From assembly GCF_005889725.1 (NCBI RefSeq), contig NZ_VCKX01000041.1, positions 1-58,045 of the forward strand: a stretch of DNA of 58,045 nt. The letters run 5' to 3'. Under the pieces are notes generated by a model that saw nothing but the letters and a program-made list of their open reading frames with translations, did not search any database and was not told the origin of the DNA. Below, in pieces: positions 17,116-26,040 of the stretch. The position numbers were made by a program, and so were the translations under genes. Numbering within the stretch: position 1 is the first letter of the stretch; each line of letters starts with the position of its first letter. This stretch comes from Nonomuraea zeae. Its GTDB lineage: Bacteria; Actinomycetota; Actinomycetes; Streptosporangiales; Streptosporangiaceae.

Positions 17116-19017
17116 CTACCGCCCGCTCAGCGCGGGCTGGTCGGCCAGGAGGGCGGCCGGCAGGGCCACCATCGCGGTCAGGCCGCCGTACGGCGAGGGC
17201 GCGAGGGTGACCTTCACCCCGTGCCTGGCCGCGAGCCGGCCGACCACGAAGAGCCCCAGCCGGTCGCTCTGCGCCAGGTCGAACTCCGGCAGCTTGGACA
17301 GCCGCTCGTTGAGCTCGTCGAGCTCGACGCGCGGCAGGCCCAGCCCGCGGTCCTCGATCTCGATCATGAGGCCGTGGGAGGTGACGGAGCTGCGCACGTC
17401 CACCCTGGTCTGCGGTGGCGAGAAGAGCGTGGCGTTCTCGACCAGCTCGGCCAGCAGGTGGGCCACGTCGGTGACCGTCGCGCCCAGCAGCGAGACGGGC
17501 GGCGGCTGGAGCACCTCGACCCGCTCGTACTCCTCCACCTCGGCGACGGCCGCGCGCATCACGTCGAGTATCGGCACCGGGTTGCGCCAGCTGCGCCCCG
17601 GGGCCTGGTCGGACAGGATGATGAGGCTCTCGGCGTGCCTGCGCATGCGGGTGGTGAGGTGGTCGAGCTTGAACAGGTCCGCCAGCGCCTCGGGCTCCTC
17701 CGTCGCGCGCTCCATGCTGTCGAGCTGGAGCAGCTGCCGGTGCAGCAGCGACTGGTTGCGCCTGGCCAGGTTCACGAAGACCTGGCTGACGCCGTGCCGG
17801 AGCCTGGCCTGGCTCACCGCGGCCTGGACGGCCGTGGACTGCACGTCGTTGAACGCCTTGACGATGTCGTCCACCTCGGACGTGTGCGTCTTGACCACGA
17901 CGGGCGCGACCTCGGCAGGGGTGGGGGCGGACACGTTCGTGCGCAGCCGCCTGACCAGCCCGGTCAGCCGGACCTCCGCCAGGTCCGTGGCGGCGTCGCG
18001 CAGCCCGGCCAGCTCGCGCACCAGGCGCTTGCGGAAGCGGAGCGAGAGCATGATGGAGGCGATGACGGCGATCAGGCCCACGCCGCCCGCCACGCCGATC
18101 TTGATGAGCATGCCGATGGCCGCCGGGGTGACCCGCTCCGTGATGTCCCGCACGGCCGCGGCCTGGTTGCGCTCGACCGTCTTCCACAGGTTCTGGGCGT
18201 CGATGGGCCACGTCGCCGCCGTGGCCGGCAGCCCGGTGGTGGCCGCCTGCCCCCTGATCCCGTCCTCGGCCTCCAGGAACTCCTTGTAGACCGGCGAGGC
18301 GGCCATCTTCCCGTACGGCCCGCGCAGGTTGCCGTCCAGGTGCGAGAGCGCCTGGGTGTAGAGCAGCCGCCTGGTGGCGACCATCCCCGTGAACGCCTCC
18401 CGCTCCCTGTCCTCCACCCTGCCCCTGGCGAGCACGATCGCGATCACGGCCCGTTCCCTGGACAGCACGTCCTTGGCCTCGCCGAGCATGGTCACCGCTT
18501 TGGCCTGCTGGTAGAGGGCCATGTCGGGCACCAGGACCATGGCGTCGTACATGCGGAACGAGGCGTCCACGATCTGGCTGTAGCCGTCGATGACGTCGAG
18601 CGGCGCGACGGCGGTGCCGTCCACCTCGCGCCGGACGTCCACGAGCTGGTCGAGCTTGCCGTTCAGTGCGGTGAGCTGCACGGTCATCTCGGGTGAGAGG
18701 TCGCGCAGGTTCTTGGAGAGATTGCGGAAGGCGGTGACCGCCCGGTCGGTCTCGCCGCGCTGCTTGGCCAGCTTGGCCGCGCCCTCGGCGGTGACCAGGA
18801 ACTCCACGGAGGTCAGCCGCTCGTTCTGCAGCTCGATGTTCACCCGCTCCGACGGGGTGGCCAGGTTGGTGGCCAGCTCGTTGATCGCCAGCAGGCGCAG
18901 GCCGTCACCGCCGGTCAGGCCCGCGGCGAACGCCCACAGCCCGACGAGGGACAGCAGGGGGACCATCAGAAGGATGAGGAGTTTGAGCGCGATGGGGCGG
19001 CCACGCGTGGGGGGCAT
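17116..19017 (-). CDS. Sensor histidine kinase of the CvnA (nitrate/nitrite-sensor-like) type
   Basis: ATG 19017 with GGAGG four bases upstream gives 633 aa. Transmembrane helices lie at about residues 12-35 and 302-326 and enclose an all-helical sensor of about 260 aa (NIT-like). A cytoplasmic linker follows, then a dimerisation helix (QVFVNLARRNQSLLHRQ) and an HATPase_c domain (HLLAELVENATLFSPP, then EDRGLGL and GLFVVGRLAARHGV). In streptomycetes such kinases open conservons with roadblock, DUF742 and GTPase genes; none of those follow here, so this is an orphan. Confidence 0.92.
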   Translation of the reverse strand: MPPTRGRPIALKLLILLMVPLLSLVGLWAFAAGLTGGDGLRLLAINELATNLATPSERVNIELQNERLTSVEFLVTAEGAAKLAKQRGETDRAVTAFRNLSKNLRDLSPEMTVQLTALNGKLDQLVDVRREVDGTAVAPLDVIDGYSQIVDASFRMYDAMVLVPDMALYQQAKAVTMLGEAKDVLSRERAVIAIVLARGRVEDREREAFTGMVATRRLLYTQALSHLDGNLRGPYGKMAASPVYKEFLEAEDGIRGQAATTGLPATAATWPIDAQNLWKTVERNQAAAVRDITERVTPAAIGMLIKIGVAGGVGLIAVIASIMLSLRFRKRLVRELAGLRDAATDLAEVRLTGLVRRLRTNVSAPTPAEVAPVVVKTHTSEVDDIVKAFNDVQSTAVQAAVSQARLRHGVSQVFVNLARRNQSLLHRQLLQLDSMERATEEPEALADLFKLDHLTTRMRRHAESLIILSDQAPGRSWRNPVPILDVMRAAVAEVEEYERVEVLQPPPVSLLGATVTDVAHLLAELVENATLFSPPQTRVDVRSSVTSHGLMIEIEDRGLGLPRVELDELNERLSKLPEFDLAQSDRLGLFVVGRLAARHGVKVTLAPSPYGGLTAMVALPAALLADQPALSGR

Positions 19018-19079
19018 GCGACCTCCGGGTGCATGATGAGATCGCCTCGCAGAGTACACCCCCCTTTGGAAGGATTTCT

Positions 19080-19511
19080 GTGCGTCTTCCGCGTTCTTTC
19101 TCCGGCTGGACCATCGCGGTCTTCGGCTTCCTCGCCTTCGCGCTCGGCCTCCTCGGGCTGATCTCGCCGGAGACCCTGCTGGTCATGCTGGGTTTCGAGG
19201 TGCTCGATGCACGTCCCGCCGGTGACTACACCCTGGTCTACATGGCCGCTTCGTCGATGGCCGCGGTGAACATGGGCGTTTATTACGTCTTCGCGGCATC
19301 CGCGAACTACACGCCGTTCTTCCGGTGGACCGTGCCGTTCCGGCTCGTCACGTTCACGGTCTTCACCACGCTGGTGCTGACCGGGGCCGCGCCCGCCAAG
19401 TTCTTCGGCGTCGGGCTCTGGGAGGGCCTCGGCGCGGTGATCACGGGATTCGCACTCTGGCGGGAGGGCAGCCTGCTGCCCTCCCGCCAGAACGCCGCCC
19501 AGCCAACCTGA
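19080..19511 (+). CDS. Small integral membrane protein
   Basis: GTG 19080 is preceded by GAAGGA at 6 bases; an upstream ATG at 19029 lies inside the divergent promoter region. The 143-aa product has about four hydrophobic helices (WTIAVFGFLAFALGLLGLI; a second around MAASSMAAVNMGVYYVFA; LVTFTVFTTLVLTG; LWEGLGAVITGFALW). No motif is recognised. It is divergent from the CvnA-like kinase (62 bases apart) and convergent with, and 1 base from, the next gene. Confidence 0.8.
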   Translation: MRLPRSFSGWTIAVFGFLAFALGLLGLISPETLLVMLGFEVLDARPAGDYTLVYMAASSMAAVNMGVYYVFAASANYTPFFRWTVPFRLVTFTVFTTLVLTGAAPAKFFGVGLWEGLGAVITGFALWREGSLLPSRQNAAQPT

Positions 19512-19512
19512 C

Positions 19513-19914
19513 CTACGGCGTGGTGTCCGCGGAGCCGCGGGCGACGAGGTGGTCGCCCGGCTCCGGTTCGTGCGCGGCCTTCCGCTCCTGCTCGAGCTTC
19601 CGGTCGCGTTCGAGCTTCCGCTCGAGATCGCGCTTCTCGTCCTCCAGCTGGGCCACCCGGCTGGAGGCCTCGGCCCTGGCACTGCGCAGCTTGCGACGAC
19701 GCTTGGCAGTCCTGCGCGACCCCGCGCTCATCAGCCAGAGACCCAGCAGCAGGACCGCCGCTGCGGCCGCTCCCGCCAGGAACATCTCCACGTGATTGAG
19801 CTCGAAGGTGTAGCCGAACAGGATGTACCGGGCGGTGTCCTCGGTGAGGACCAAGGTCACTGCGCCGCCGGCAAGCAAGACCAGGAGCAGCCCTAGAAAG
19901 ATCATCCAACTCAC
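19513..19914 (-). CDS. Membrane protein with two helices and a coiled coil
   Basis: The 133-aa product has two transmembrane helices (MIFLGLLLVLLAGGAVTLVL and MFLAGAAAAAVLLLGLWLM). About 60 charged residues follow with heptad character (ARAEASSRVAQLEDEKRDLE and continuing), then an acidic tail. This is the LapA-like layout (inference from topology). The 3' end abuts the convergent gene ending at 19511. Confidence 0.8.
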   Translation of the reverse strand: MSWMIFLGLLLVLLAGGAVTLVLTEDTARYILFGYTFELNHVEMFLAGAAAAAVLLLGLWLMSAGSRRTAKRRRKLRSARAEASSRVAQLEDEKRDLERKLERDRKLEQERKAAHEPEPGDHLVARGSADTTP

Positions 19915-19967
19915 CCCTTGTCGTAAGAGCGACGTTCCACTGCCCTTTCGGCGGCGGGGTATGCGCC

Positions 19968-20507
19968 ATGATTGCGTTCATGAGGCCAGAGCCGGGCGAG
20001 GTCCTGCACTTCTCCGAGGACCCCACGATCGAGCGGTTCGTGCCGCACGTGGCGAAGACGTCGAGCAAGCGCGAGCCGTACGTCTGGGCGGTCGGTCACG
20101 AGCGCTGCCCCGACTACTGGTTCCCGCGTGCCTGCCCGCGGGCGATGGCCTGGACGGGGCCGCGGACCACCGAGGAGGACAGGACCCGGATCGTCGGCTC
20201 CGGCTGCGGCGACCGGGTCCACGCCATCGAGTACGGCTGGCTCAAGGCGCTCATGGACGTGCGGCTGTTCGCCTACCGGCTGCCCGCCGACGACTTCGCG
20301 CCCATCGGCGACCCGCCGCACGCCGTGGTCTCGACGGTCCCCGTGGTGCCGCTGGGCCCGCCCGAGCCGGTCGGCGACCTGTTCGAGCTGCACGAGGAGG
20401 CGGGCATCCAGCTCAGGGTGCTGGCCAACCTGTGGCCGTTCTGGAACGAGGTGACGGCCAGCACCCTGGAGTTCAGCGGGATCCGGCTGCGGAACGCTCG
20501 TCGATGA
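19968..20507 (+). CDS. DUF6886-like conserved protein
   Basis: The 179-aa product contains the opening GEVLHFSEDPTIERFVPH and central VWAVGHERCPDYWFPRACPR that I associate with the actinobacterial family DUF6886, of unknown function. The start is ATG 19968, with GGGG eight bases upstream; ATG 19980 is an alternative that fits the family's usual N-terminus. The last 35 bases overlap the 3' end of the convergent reductase gene, so the two transcripts are complementary there. Confidence 0.85.
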   Translation: MIAFMRPEPGEVLHFSEDPTIERFVPHVAKTSSKREPYVWAVGHERCPDYWFPRACPRAMAWTGPRTTEEDRTRIVGSGCGDRVHAIEYGWLKALMDVRLFAYRLPADDFAPIGDPPHAVVSTVPVVPLGPPEPVGDLFELHEEAGIQLRVLANLWPFWNEVTASTLEFSGIRLRNARR

Positions 20508-21444
20508 GCGCCACCAGCGTCTCCAGCGGCATCGAGCGCGGCGGCAGCTTCTCGGCGGCGAACCTGTTGGCCTCGCGCCGCAACACCTCGTTGGCCGGCG
20601 TGGGCACGCCGTGCTGCCGCCCGAGCAGGACGATCTCGCCGTTGAGGTAGTCGGCCTCGATCGAGCCGCTGCCCCTGGCCAGGCTCTGCCACGACGATCC
20701 GCCGCCGCGCGTGACGCCCTCGATCGGGCGGACGTCCACCAGGTGGCCGCGGGCCTCGGTCTCGTCCTGGGCCGTGGAGTAGGGGATGCCGGCCCGGTCG
20801 AGCACGGTCTCGGCCTCGGCCTTGACCCGGTCGATCAGCGCCGCCGCGCCGGGCCCGGAGCCGATGAGGGCGTCCACGGCGTTGGCGAGGTTGCCGATCA
20901 GCTTGCCATACTTCCAGCGCATCACGTCGGGCGAGGTCCGCGCCACGAGGCCGCGCTTGCCGAGGTCGTTGACGATCTGCTCGGTGAGGTCGTCCACACC
21001 CTGTGGATAACGGCCGACGTGCAGCATGCCGGAGTTCGGATATGCGTGCGCGGCCACGACCCCGGGCTCCAGGTGCTGGGCGGGCAGCCACACGCACATG
21101 CCGTAGACATGCTCGAACCGCCGCAGGACCGTGCGCTCGTTGTCCACGCCGTTCTGGGCGCACACCACGGGCAGGTCGGCGGGCCAGGGTGCCAGTGCGG
21201 CGATCGTGTCCTGGGACTTGGTGGCCAGGATGAGCACGTCGTCGTCGCGGGTGGGCACGGGGCCGTCGGCGGCGGGGATGTCGAGGGTCTCGGAGGATTC
21301 GGGGGTGATCAGGCGCAGGCCGTCACGTCTCAGCGCCTCGTAGTGGGCGCCTCTCGCGATGAGAACGACGTCGTGCCCGCCTTGGTACAGGCGGGCACCG
21401 ATGGTTCCCCCAACTGCTCCTGCTCCGATCACTATGTAGCGCAT
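20473..21444 (-). CDS. Ketopantoate reductase-like (ApbA/PanE) NADP oxidoreductase
   Basis: The 323-aa product has a Rossmann motif at the N-terminus (IVIGAGAVGGTIGARL). It also has the family's conserved Lys and Asn positions (ILATKSQDTIAAL, VCAQNGVDNE, MRWKYGKLIGNLANAVDAL) and a C-terminal 6PGDH-like helical domain (EADYLNGEIVLLGRQHGVPTPANE). The canonical reaction is NADPH reduction of 2-dehydropantoate to pantoate. Many actinomycete paralogues act on other substrates, and no other pan gene is nearby, so the substrate is uncertain. Confidence 0.88.
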   Translation of the reverse strand: MRYIVIGAGAVGGTIGARLYQGGHDVVLIARGAHYEALRRDGLRLITPESSETLDIPAADGPVPTRDDDVLILATKSQDTIAALAPWPADLPVVCAQNGVDNERTVLRRFEHVYGMCVWLPAQHLEPGVVAAHAYPNSGMLHVGRYPQGVDDLTEQIVNDLGKRGLVARTSPDVMRWKYGKLIGNLANAVDALIGSGPGAAALIDRVKAEAETVLDRAGIPYSTAQDETEARGHLVDVRPIEGVTRGGGSSWQSLARGSGSIEADYLNGEIVLLGRQHGVPTPANEVLRREANRFAAEKLPPRSMPLETLVALIDERSAAGSR

Positions 21445-21463
21445 TGTCAGAGAATGTCACCAT

Positions 21464-22192
21464 TCACTTCGCGAGCGCCACTTGGGTAGGTCCCGTCACG
21501 GAGGTGCCGCGCGTCCGCTCCCGCATGATCGTCTTGAGCACGCGCCAGCCGTCGCGCACGGCGTGCAGGTTGCTCTCGCCGTGGATCCTGGAGCGCTCGT
21601 GGCTGGGCACCTCGTGGATGACGAGGCCGGCCTGGGCGGCACGGACGTTCATCAGGGTCTCGATCTCGAAGCCGTCGCAGTCGAGGTCCATCACGTCGAG
21701 GTGACGGGCCCAGAAGGCGTTGTAGCCGTAGCAGAGGTCGGTGTAGCTGGTGCCGTAGAGGAGGTTGGTCAGGCCGGTCAGGAACTTGTTGCCGAGCGAC
21801 CGGATCGGGCTGAGGTCATCGGAGCCGCCGCCGGGGGCGTACCGGGAGCCCTTGGCGAAGTCGGCGCCGTTGAGCAGCGTGGCGACGAAAGAGCGGATCT
21901 CCCGGCCGTCGGTGGACCCGTCGGCGTCGATCATGACGATGATGTCGCCCTGGGCGGCCTGGAAGCCCTCGATGAGGGCGTTGCCCTTGCCCCGCCGGCT
22001 CTGCACGACGACCCGGAGGTCGGGGCGCAGCCTGCGCGCGACGGCGACAGTGTCGTCGGTCGAGTTGCCGTCGACCAGGATCACTTCGTCGATCCACTCG
22101 GGCAGTGTCGCGAAGACGTGGGGAAGGTTCTCGGCCTCGTTCATCGCGGGGACGATGACACTGACGCTGGCGGCGAAAGGCTGCTTGTTCAT
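21464..22192 (-). CDS. Family 2 glycosyltransferase (polyprenyl-phosphate mannosyltransferase-like)
   Basis: ATG 22192 gives 242 aa; an upstream start at 22243 is possible. The protein has a GT-A fold with VSVIVPAMNEAENL, VILVDGNSTDDT and the metal-binding MIDADGSTDG (DxD). A GKGNALIEGF motif and a Cys/Tyr-rich acceptor loop (YTDLCYGYNAFW) follow. There are no C-terminal membrane helices. It resembles dolichyl/polyprenyl-phosphate sugar transferases that feed cell-wall glycan or protein glycosylation (family inference). Confidence 0.9.
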   Translation of the reverse strand: MNKQPFAASVSVIVPAMNEAENLPHVFATLPEWIDEVILVDGNSTDDTVAVARRLRPDLRVVVQSRRGKGNALIEGFQAAQGDIIVMIDADGSTDGREIRSFVATLLNGADFAKGSRYAPGGGSDDLSPIRSLGNKFLTGLTNLLYGTSYTDLCYGYNAFWARHLDVMDLDCDGFEIETLMNVRAAQAGLVIHEVPSHERSRIHGESNLHAVRDGWRVLKTIMRERTRGTSVTGPTQVALAK

Positions 22193-22252
22193 GTGTACAA
22201 GGTGCCCTTGCGCACATGCAGCCCACTTGACACTGCCTTGCATAGATCACTT

Positions 22253-22795
22253 TTATCGGCGATCTGCCGGTATCAGGGCCTCTCCGGCCCTGGAGATGAT
22301 CTCCTCCACGGTCTCCTCCGGGGTCTGCCGCGAGCTGTCCAGCCACAGGCCGAGGCGGGGTGTCTCGCCTCGCAGCACCTCATCTAGCTGGGCAATCGTC
22401 CATGAGCCGGCATAGCCGGTCTTGGCCCGCCGCCGCTCGCGCTCGGCCACGGCGGACGGGTCGGGAGCCAGGACGATCACATGCAAGGGACGACTCCGGA
22501 CCCATTTCGTAAACCGTTCCAAATCCTCGCCGAGAATGACGTCCTGCACAATTGCCGTGAATCCCTCAGTGAAATACAAGTCCGCCGTATGCGCCGCGAG
22601 GCGGTAGCGCAGATGGAGCTGGCGCACCGCCTCGCCGGTCATCTCGGTGGTCATGGGGGCCCGGCCGTTGACCACCATGCGCCTGAAGGCGTCGCCGCGT
22701 ACGTGGGCGGAGCGCGGCAGCCGCTCGGCCAGGGCCTGGGCCACGGTGGACTTGCCCGCGGCCGAGATCCCGGTGATCAGGACGACGCCCTTCAC
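22253..22795 (-). CDS. P-loop kinase (AAA_33 / phosphotransferase type)
   Basis: GTG 22795 overlaps the TGA of lysS in a GTGA junction, giving 180 aa. Walker A is ITGISAAGKST. A lid-like RGDAFRRMVVNG, an Asp/Glu-rich FTEGFTAIVQDVI and a late Arg-rich lid (AVAERERRRAKTGYAGSW) match small-molecule kinases of the chloramphenicol-phosphotransferase/AAA_33 group. The substrate is unknown. Translational coupling to lysyl-tRNA synthetase suggests coexpression, not necessarily a shared pathway. Confidence 0.88.
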   Translation of the reverse strand: MKGVVLITGISAAGKSTVAQALAERLPRSAHVRGDAFRRMVVNGRAPMTTEMTGEAVRQLHLRYRLAAHTADLYFTEGFTAIVQDVILGEDLERFTKWVRSRPLHVIVLAPDPSAVAERERRRAKTGYAGSWTIAQLDEVLRGETPRLGLWLDSSRQTPEETVEEIISRAGEALIPADRR

Positions 22796-24393
22796 GCGCC
22801 GACGAGCTTTCGTACCCGGTCCGCGCCCACGGCCATGAGCAGCGTGGGCAGTCTCGGGCCGGTGTCGCGGCCGACGAGCAGCCGGTAGAGGAGGGCGAAG
22901 AACGAGCGCTGCGCCGCCTTCAGCTCGGGCGTGGCCTTGGCGTCGGGGTCCAGCCCCGCCTGGATCTTCGGCACGCCGTACACGAGGGTGGTCAGAGCGT
23001 CGAGCGACCAGTCGTCGAGTCCGTCGGCCAGCAGCCGCAGCGACTCGCGCTCTCCCGGGCCGAGCGAGTCGAGCAGGTCCTCGTCGGGCGTCTCGCGCAC
23101 CCGGGTGCGCTGGTCGGCGGGCAGGTGCTCGTCCACCCAGTGCTGCGCCCGGTCCAGGCGCGGGCGGGCCTCGTCGAGCGAGCCGACCCCGTCGAGGTCG
23201 GCCAGGATGCGCAGCGTCTGCTCGGCGTGCCCGGTGGTGATGTCCACGACGGAGGCCAGCGTCCGGTAGGCGACGGGGTGCGGGGTGGCCGGCAGCGGGC
23301 CGGCGGCGGTGCCCACGGCCCGTTCGTACGCGGCCAGCTCGGCCGGCTGGCCCTGGCCCGCGGCGATCTTGCGGCCGAGCGCGTCCCACTCGTCGTAGAG
23401 CCGCTGGATCTCCTGGTCGAAGGCGATCTTGAAGGACTGGGCCGGCTTGCGGCGGGCGTACAGCCAGCGCAGCACCGGCGCCTCCATGATCTCCAGGGCG
23501 TCGGCCGGAGTCGGCACGTCACCCTTGGAGCTGCTCATCTTGGCCATGCCGGTGATGCCGACGAAGGCGTACATCGGGCCGATCGGCTGCTCGCCGCCGA
23601 ACACGTCGCCGACGATCTGGCCGCCCACGATCCAGGCCGAGCCCGGCGAGTGGTGATCGACCCCTGACGGCTCGAAGACCACGCCCTCGTAGGCCCAGCG
23701 CATCGGCCAGTCGACCTTCCACACCAGCTTGCCGCGGTCGTGCTCGGCCAGGCGGACGGTCTCGCCGAAGCCGCACTCGCAGGTGTAGGCCAGCTCCGTG
23801 GTCTCGTCGTCGTAGGCGGTGACCGTCGTCAGGTCGCGCTCGCACAGGTCGCAGTAGGGCTTGTACGGGAAGTAGTCCTCCACCTGCTTGGACCGGTAGC
23901 GCGACAGCACGGCGTCGATCCTGGCGCGCTCGCGCACCGCCTGGAGGATCTGCTCGCGGTAGGCCCCCGAGGTGTACTGGGCGGTCTGGCTGATGCCCCG
24001 GTATTCGACGCCCAGCTCCGCCAGCGCCGCGGTCATCGGGGCCTTGAAGTGCTCGGCCCAGTTGGCGTGCGAGCTGCCGGGCGGCGCGGGCACCGAGGTC
24101 AGCGGTTTGCCGATGTGCTCGGCCCAGGACTCGTCGATGCCCGCGGGCACCCTGCGGAAGCGGTCGAAGTCGTCCCAGGACAGCAGGTGCACGCACTCGA
24201 GGCCACGCCGCCGGATCTCGTCGGCCACCAGGTGGGGGGTCATGACCTCGCGCAGATTGCCCAGGTGGATCGGGCCTGACGGGCTCAGACCGGAGGCGCA
24301 GACGATCGGTTTGCCGGGAGCGCGTCTCTCCGCTTGGGAGATCACCTCGTCAGCGAACCTGGAGACCCAGTCGGTCTCGCCACTTTCAGCCAT
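22792..24393 (-). CDS. lysS: Lysyl-tRNA synthetase, class I (archaeal type)
   Basis: The 533-aa product is a class I LysRS, recognised from PIHLGN (HIGH-type) near residue 41, KMSSSKG, and the intervening zinc-like Cys sets CDLCERDL and CECGFGE. It charges tRNA-Lys. Most bacteria use the unrelated class II enzyme, but many actinomycetes carry the class I form as well; no class II gene is in this window. It is followed by a coupled P-loop kinase. The length matches the family. Confidence 0.95.
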   Translation of the reverse strand: MAESGETDWVSRFADEVISQAERRAPGKPIVCASGLSPSGPIHLGNLREVMTPHLVADEIRRRGLECVHLLSWDDFDRFRRVPAGIDESWAEHIGKPLTSVPAPPGSSHANWAEHFKAPMTAALAELGVEYRGISQTAQYTSGAYREQILQAVRERARIDAVLSRYRSKQVEDYFPYKPYCDLCERDLTTVTAYDDETTELAYTCECGFGETVRLAEHDRGKLVWKVDWPMRWAYEGVVFEPSGVDHHSPGSAWIVGGQIVGDVFGGEQPIGPMYAFVGITGMAKMSSSKGDVPTPADALEIMEAPVLRWLYARRKPAQSFKIAFDQEIQRLYDEWDALGRKIAAGQGQPAELAAYERAVGTAAGPLPATPHPVAYRTLASVVDITTGHAEQTLRILADLDGVGSLDEARPRLDRAQHWVDEHLPADQRTRVRETPDEDLLDSLGPGERESLRLLADGLDDWSLDALTTLVYGVPKIQAGLDPDAKATPELKAAQRSFFALLYRLLVGRDTGPRLPTLLMAVGADRVRKLVGA

Positions 24394-24450
24394 CGCGCCA
24401 TTCTTGCGGTTCCGCCCGGCTCAAGCCAACGCGTTCGCGATCGTCGCTGG

Positions 24451-24666
24451 TCAGGTGGTGGGTTCGATGGGCGGATCGGAGAAGACCTGGCAAAGGTCAC
24501 GGTCGAGCTTCGCCGCCGCCTGCTCGGTGACCCGCAGGACGTGCACCCCCGGGGCGACGCTCACGAGCCCGAAGCCCGCGTCGGCCTCCTCAGGGGACAC
24601 GTCGAGCAGGTGCAGCGCGTCGGCGAGGGTCGCCCCGGGCGGCAGGCACACCTGGACCAGGAGCAT
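24451..24666 (-). CDS. 71-aa companion of the subtilase
   Basis: ATG 24666 lies 3 bases past the subtilase stop, so the two are almost certainly cotranslated. The protein has a small alpha/beta pattern: LLVQVCLPPGA, a helix TLADALHLLDVSPEEADA, then FGLVSVAPGVHVLRVTEQAA and a hydrophilic tail. I do not recognise a named family. The pattern is compatible with a prodomain or inhibitor-like domain acting in trans on the protease next door (inference from position and the strand-helix-strand outline only). Confidence 0.7.
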   Translation of the reverse strand: MLLVQVCLPPGATLADALHLLDVSPEEADAGFGLVSVAPGVHVLRVTEQAAAKLDRDLCQVFSDPPIEPTT

Positions 24667-24669
24667 GGA

Positions 24670-26013
24670 TCAGGCCGCTCGCGTCCCGGTCTGCCGCTCC
24701 AGCGCGGCCAGGACCGCGGCCGGGTCGATGACGCCGTACCCGTAGTCGTAGTCGAAGCCCACCGTGCTGCGGTCGTCGGCGGTGCGGTTGATCAGCGTGC
24801 GCAGCTGCGCGGGGGAGAGCTGCGCGGCGGACCTGCGGGCGCGCAGGGCGGCGACCACGCCGGCCGCGACGGGGCAGGCGGCGGAGGTGCCGGTGTCGGC
24901 GGCGCCGACGGCCCCCGAGCCGGCGAAGTGCGTGTAGGCGCAGAAGTCCGGCTTGCGGTCGGACAGCCGGCCCGGGCCCTGGGAGGAGTAGCCGACGCGC
25001 TCGCCACGGGTGTCGACGCCGCCGACGGAGGCGACGGAGGGGTGGGAGTTGGCGCCGTTGATCGGGCGGTCGCGGAAGCCGCACCTCCGGTCGGGGCACT
25101 CGCGGCCGCAGTTTCCCGCCGCGAACAGGATGTCGGCGCCCGCGTCCTCCAGGCTGCCGACGATCACGTTGAACGGGTGCGCGGGGTTGTCCGAGTAGTT
25201 GCTGGGATGGCCGGGCGGGAAGTCGCCCTGGGGCGAGAACAGGCCCCAGCTGTTGGTGACCACCAGGGACCTCGACGCGGCGGGCATGGCCTTCAGCACG
25301 TTGGTCAGGTGGGAGTAGGCGGCGATCGCGTCGGAGAGCAGGCCGCTGATCCCGCTGCTGCGGCTGAGCAGGACGGGGATGTCGAGCAGGGTGGCCTTGG
25401 GGGCGGCGAGCAGCGCGTCGAAGGCGCACATGGTGCCGTGGTCGACGGGATAGCGGCCGGGGGTGCGGGGGACGCCCGACGGGCTCCAGCTCCGCGCGGC
25501 GTCGACGGTGACGGCCTGGCCGAGGCGGGCCTTGATGTGCGCGGCGTTGATGCCGCTGTCCACGACGGCGAGGGCGACGCCGCTGCCGTCGTTGCCCCGC
25601 GCCCACAGGTCGGAGGCGTGCAGCAGCCGCCTGACCTCCTGCCAGTCACCGACCGGCCCGTCGCCGCCGCAGGTCGCGTTGGGCTCGATCACCGGGTCGA
25701 CGTACACGCCGACGACCTCGCGTACGGACGCGGGCAGCAGCGCCGCCCTGGTCGCGAACTCGCCGTCGGAGATCTCGCCGCGCACCAGCACGGAGGCGTC
25801 CTCCGGGGTGAGCGAGAACCCGACCCGCTGGTGCAGCGACAGCGGGTCGCCGTCGGCCGTGACCGGGCGCGGGACGGGCACGGGCTCGAACGCGTCGTCG
25901 AGCAGGACTCCCCGCAGGTCGCCGATGATGTCGGCGACCGTGGTCCGGACGTCGGGATCGATCACCGAGGCGACGACGTCGGCGGCGGGGCGGAGCTGGA
26001 TGAGGACACGCAT
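24670..26013 (-). CDS. Intracellular subtilisin-like (S8) serine peptidase
   Basis: ATG 26013 with AAGGTGG five bases upstream gives 447 aa; a GTG at 26022 overlaps that site. Residues 1-130 are a distinct N-terminal domain (MRVLIQLRPAADVVASVI). The peptidase core carries Asp (ALAVVDSGI, about 151), His (VDHGTMCAF, about 191), the oxyanion Asn (LFAAGNCGREC, about 299) and Ser (GTSAACPVAAG, about 378). No signal peptide is present, so it acts in the cytoplasm. A Cys-rich insertion CGRECPDRRCGF follows the oxyanion loop. It is preceded by an inverted-repeat operator and followed by a 71-aa gene. Confidence 0.92.
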   Translation of the reverse strand: MRVLIQLRPAADVVASVIDPDVRTTVADIIGDLRGVLLDDAFEPVPVPRPVTADGDPLSLHQRVGFSLTPEDASVLVRGEISDGEFATRAALLPASVREVVGVYVDPVIEPNATCGGDGPVGDWQEVRRLLHASDLWARGNDGSGVALAVVDSGINAAHIKARLGQAVTVDAARSWSPSGVPRTPGRYPVDHGTMCAFDALLAAPKATLLDIPVLLSRSSGISGLLSDAIAAYSHLTNVLKAMPAASRSLVVTNSWGLFSPQGDFPPGHPSNYSDNPAHPFNVIVGSLEDAGADILFAAGNCGRECPDRRCGFRDRPINGANSHPSVASVGGVDTRGERVGYSSQGPGRLSDRKPDFCAYTHFAGSGAVGAADTGTSAACPVAAGVVAALRARRSAAQLSPAQLRTLINRTADDRSTVGFDYDYGYGVIDPAAVLAALERQTGTRAA

Positions 26014-26040
26014 GAAGACCACCTTGGGGGTTGACCGAGT

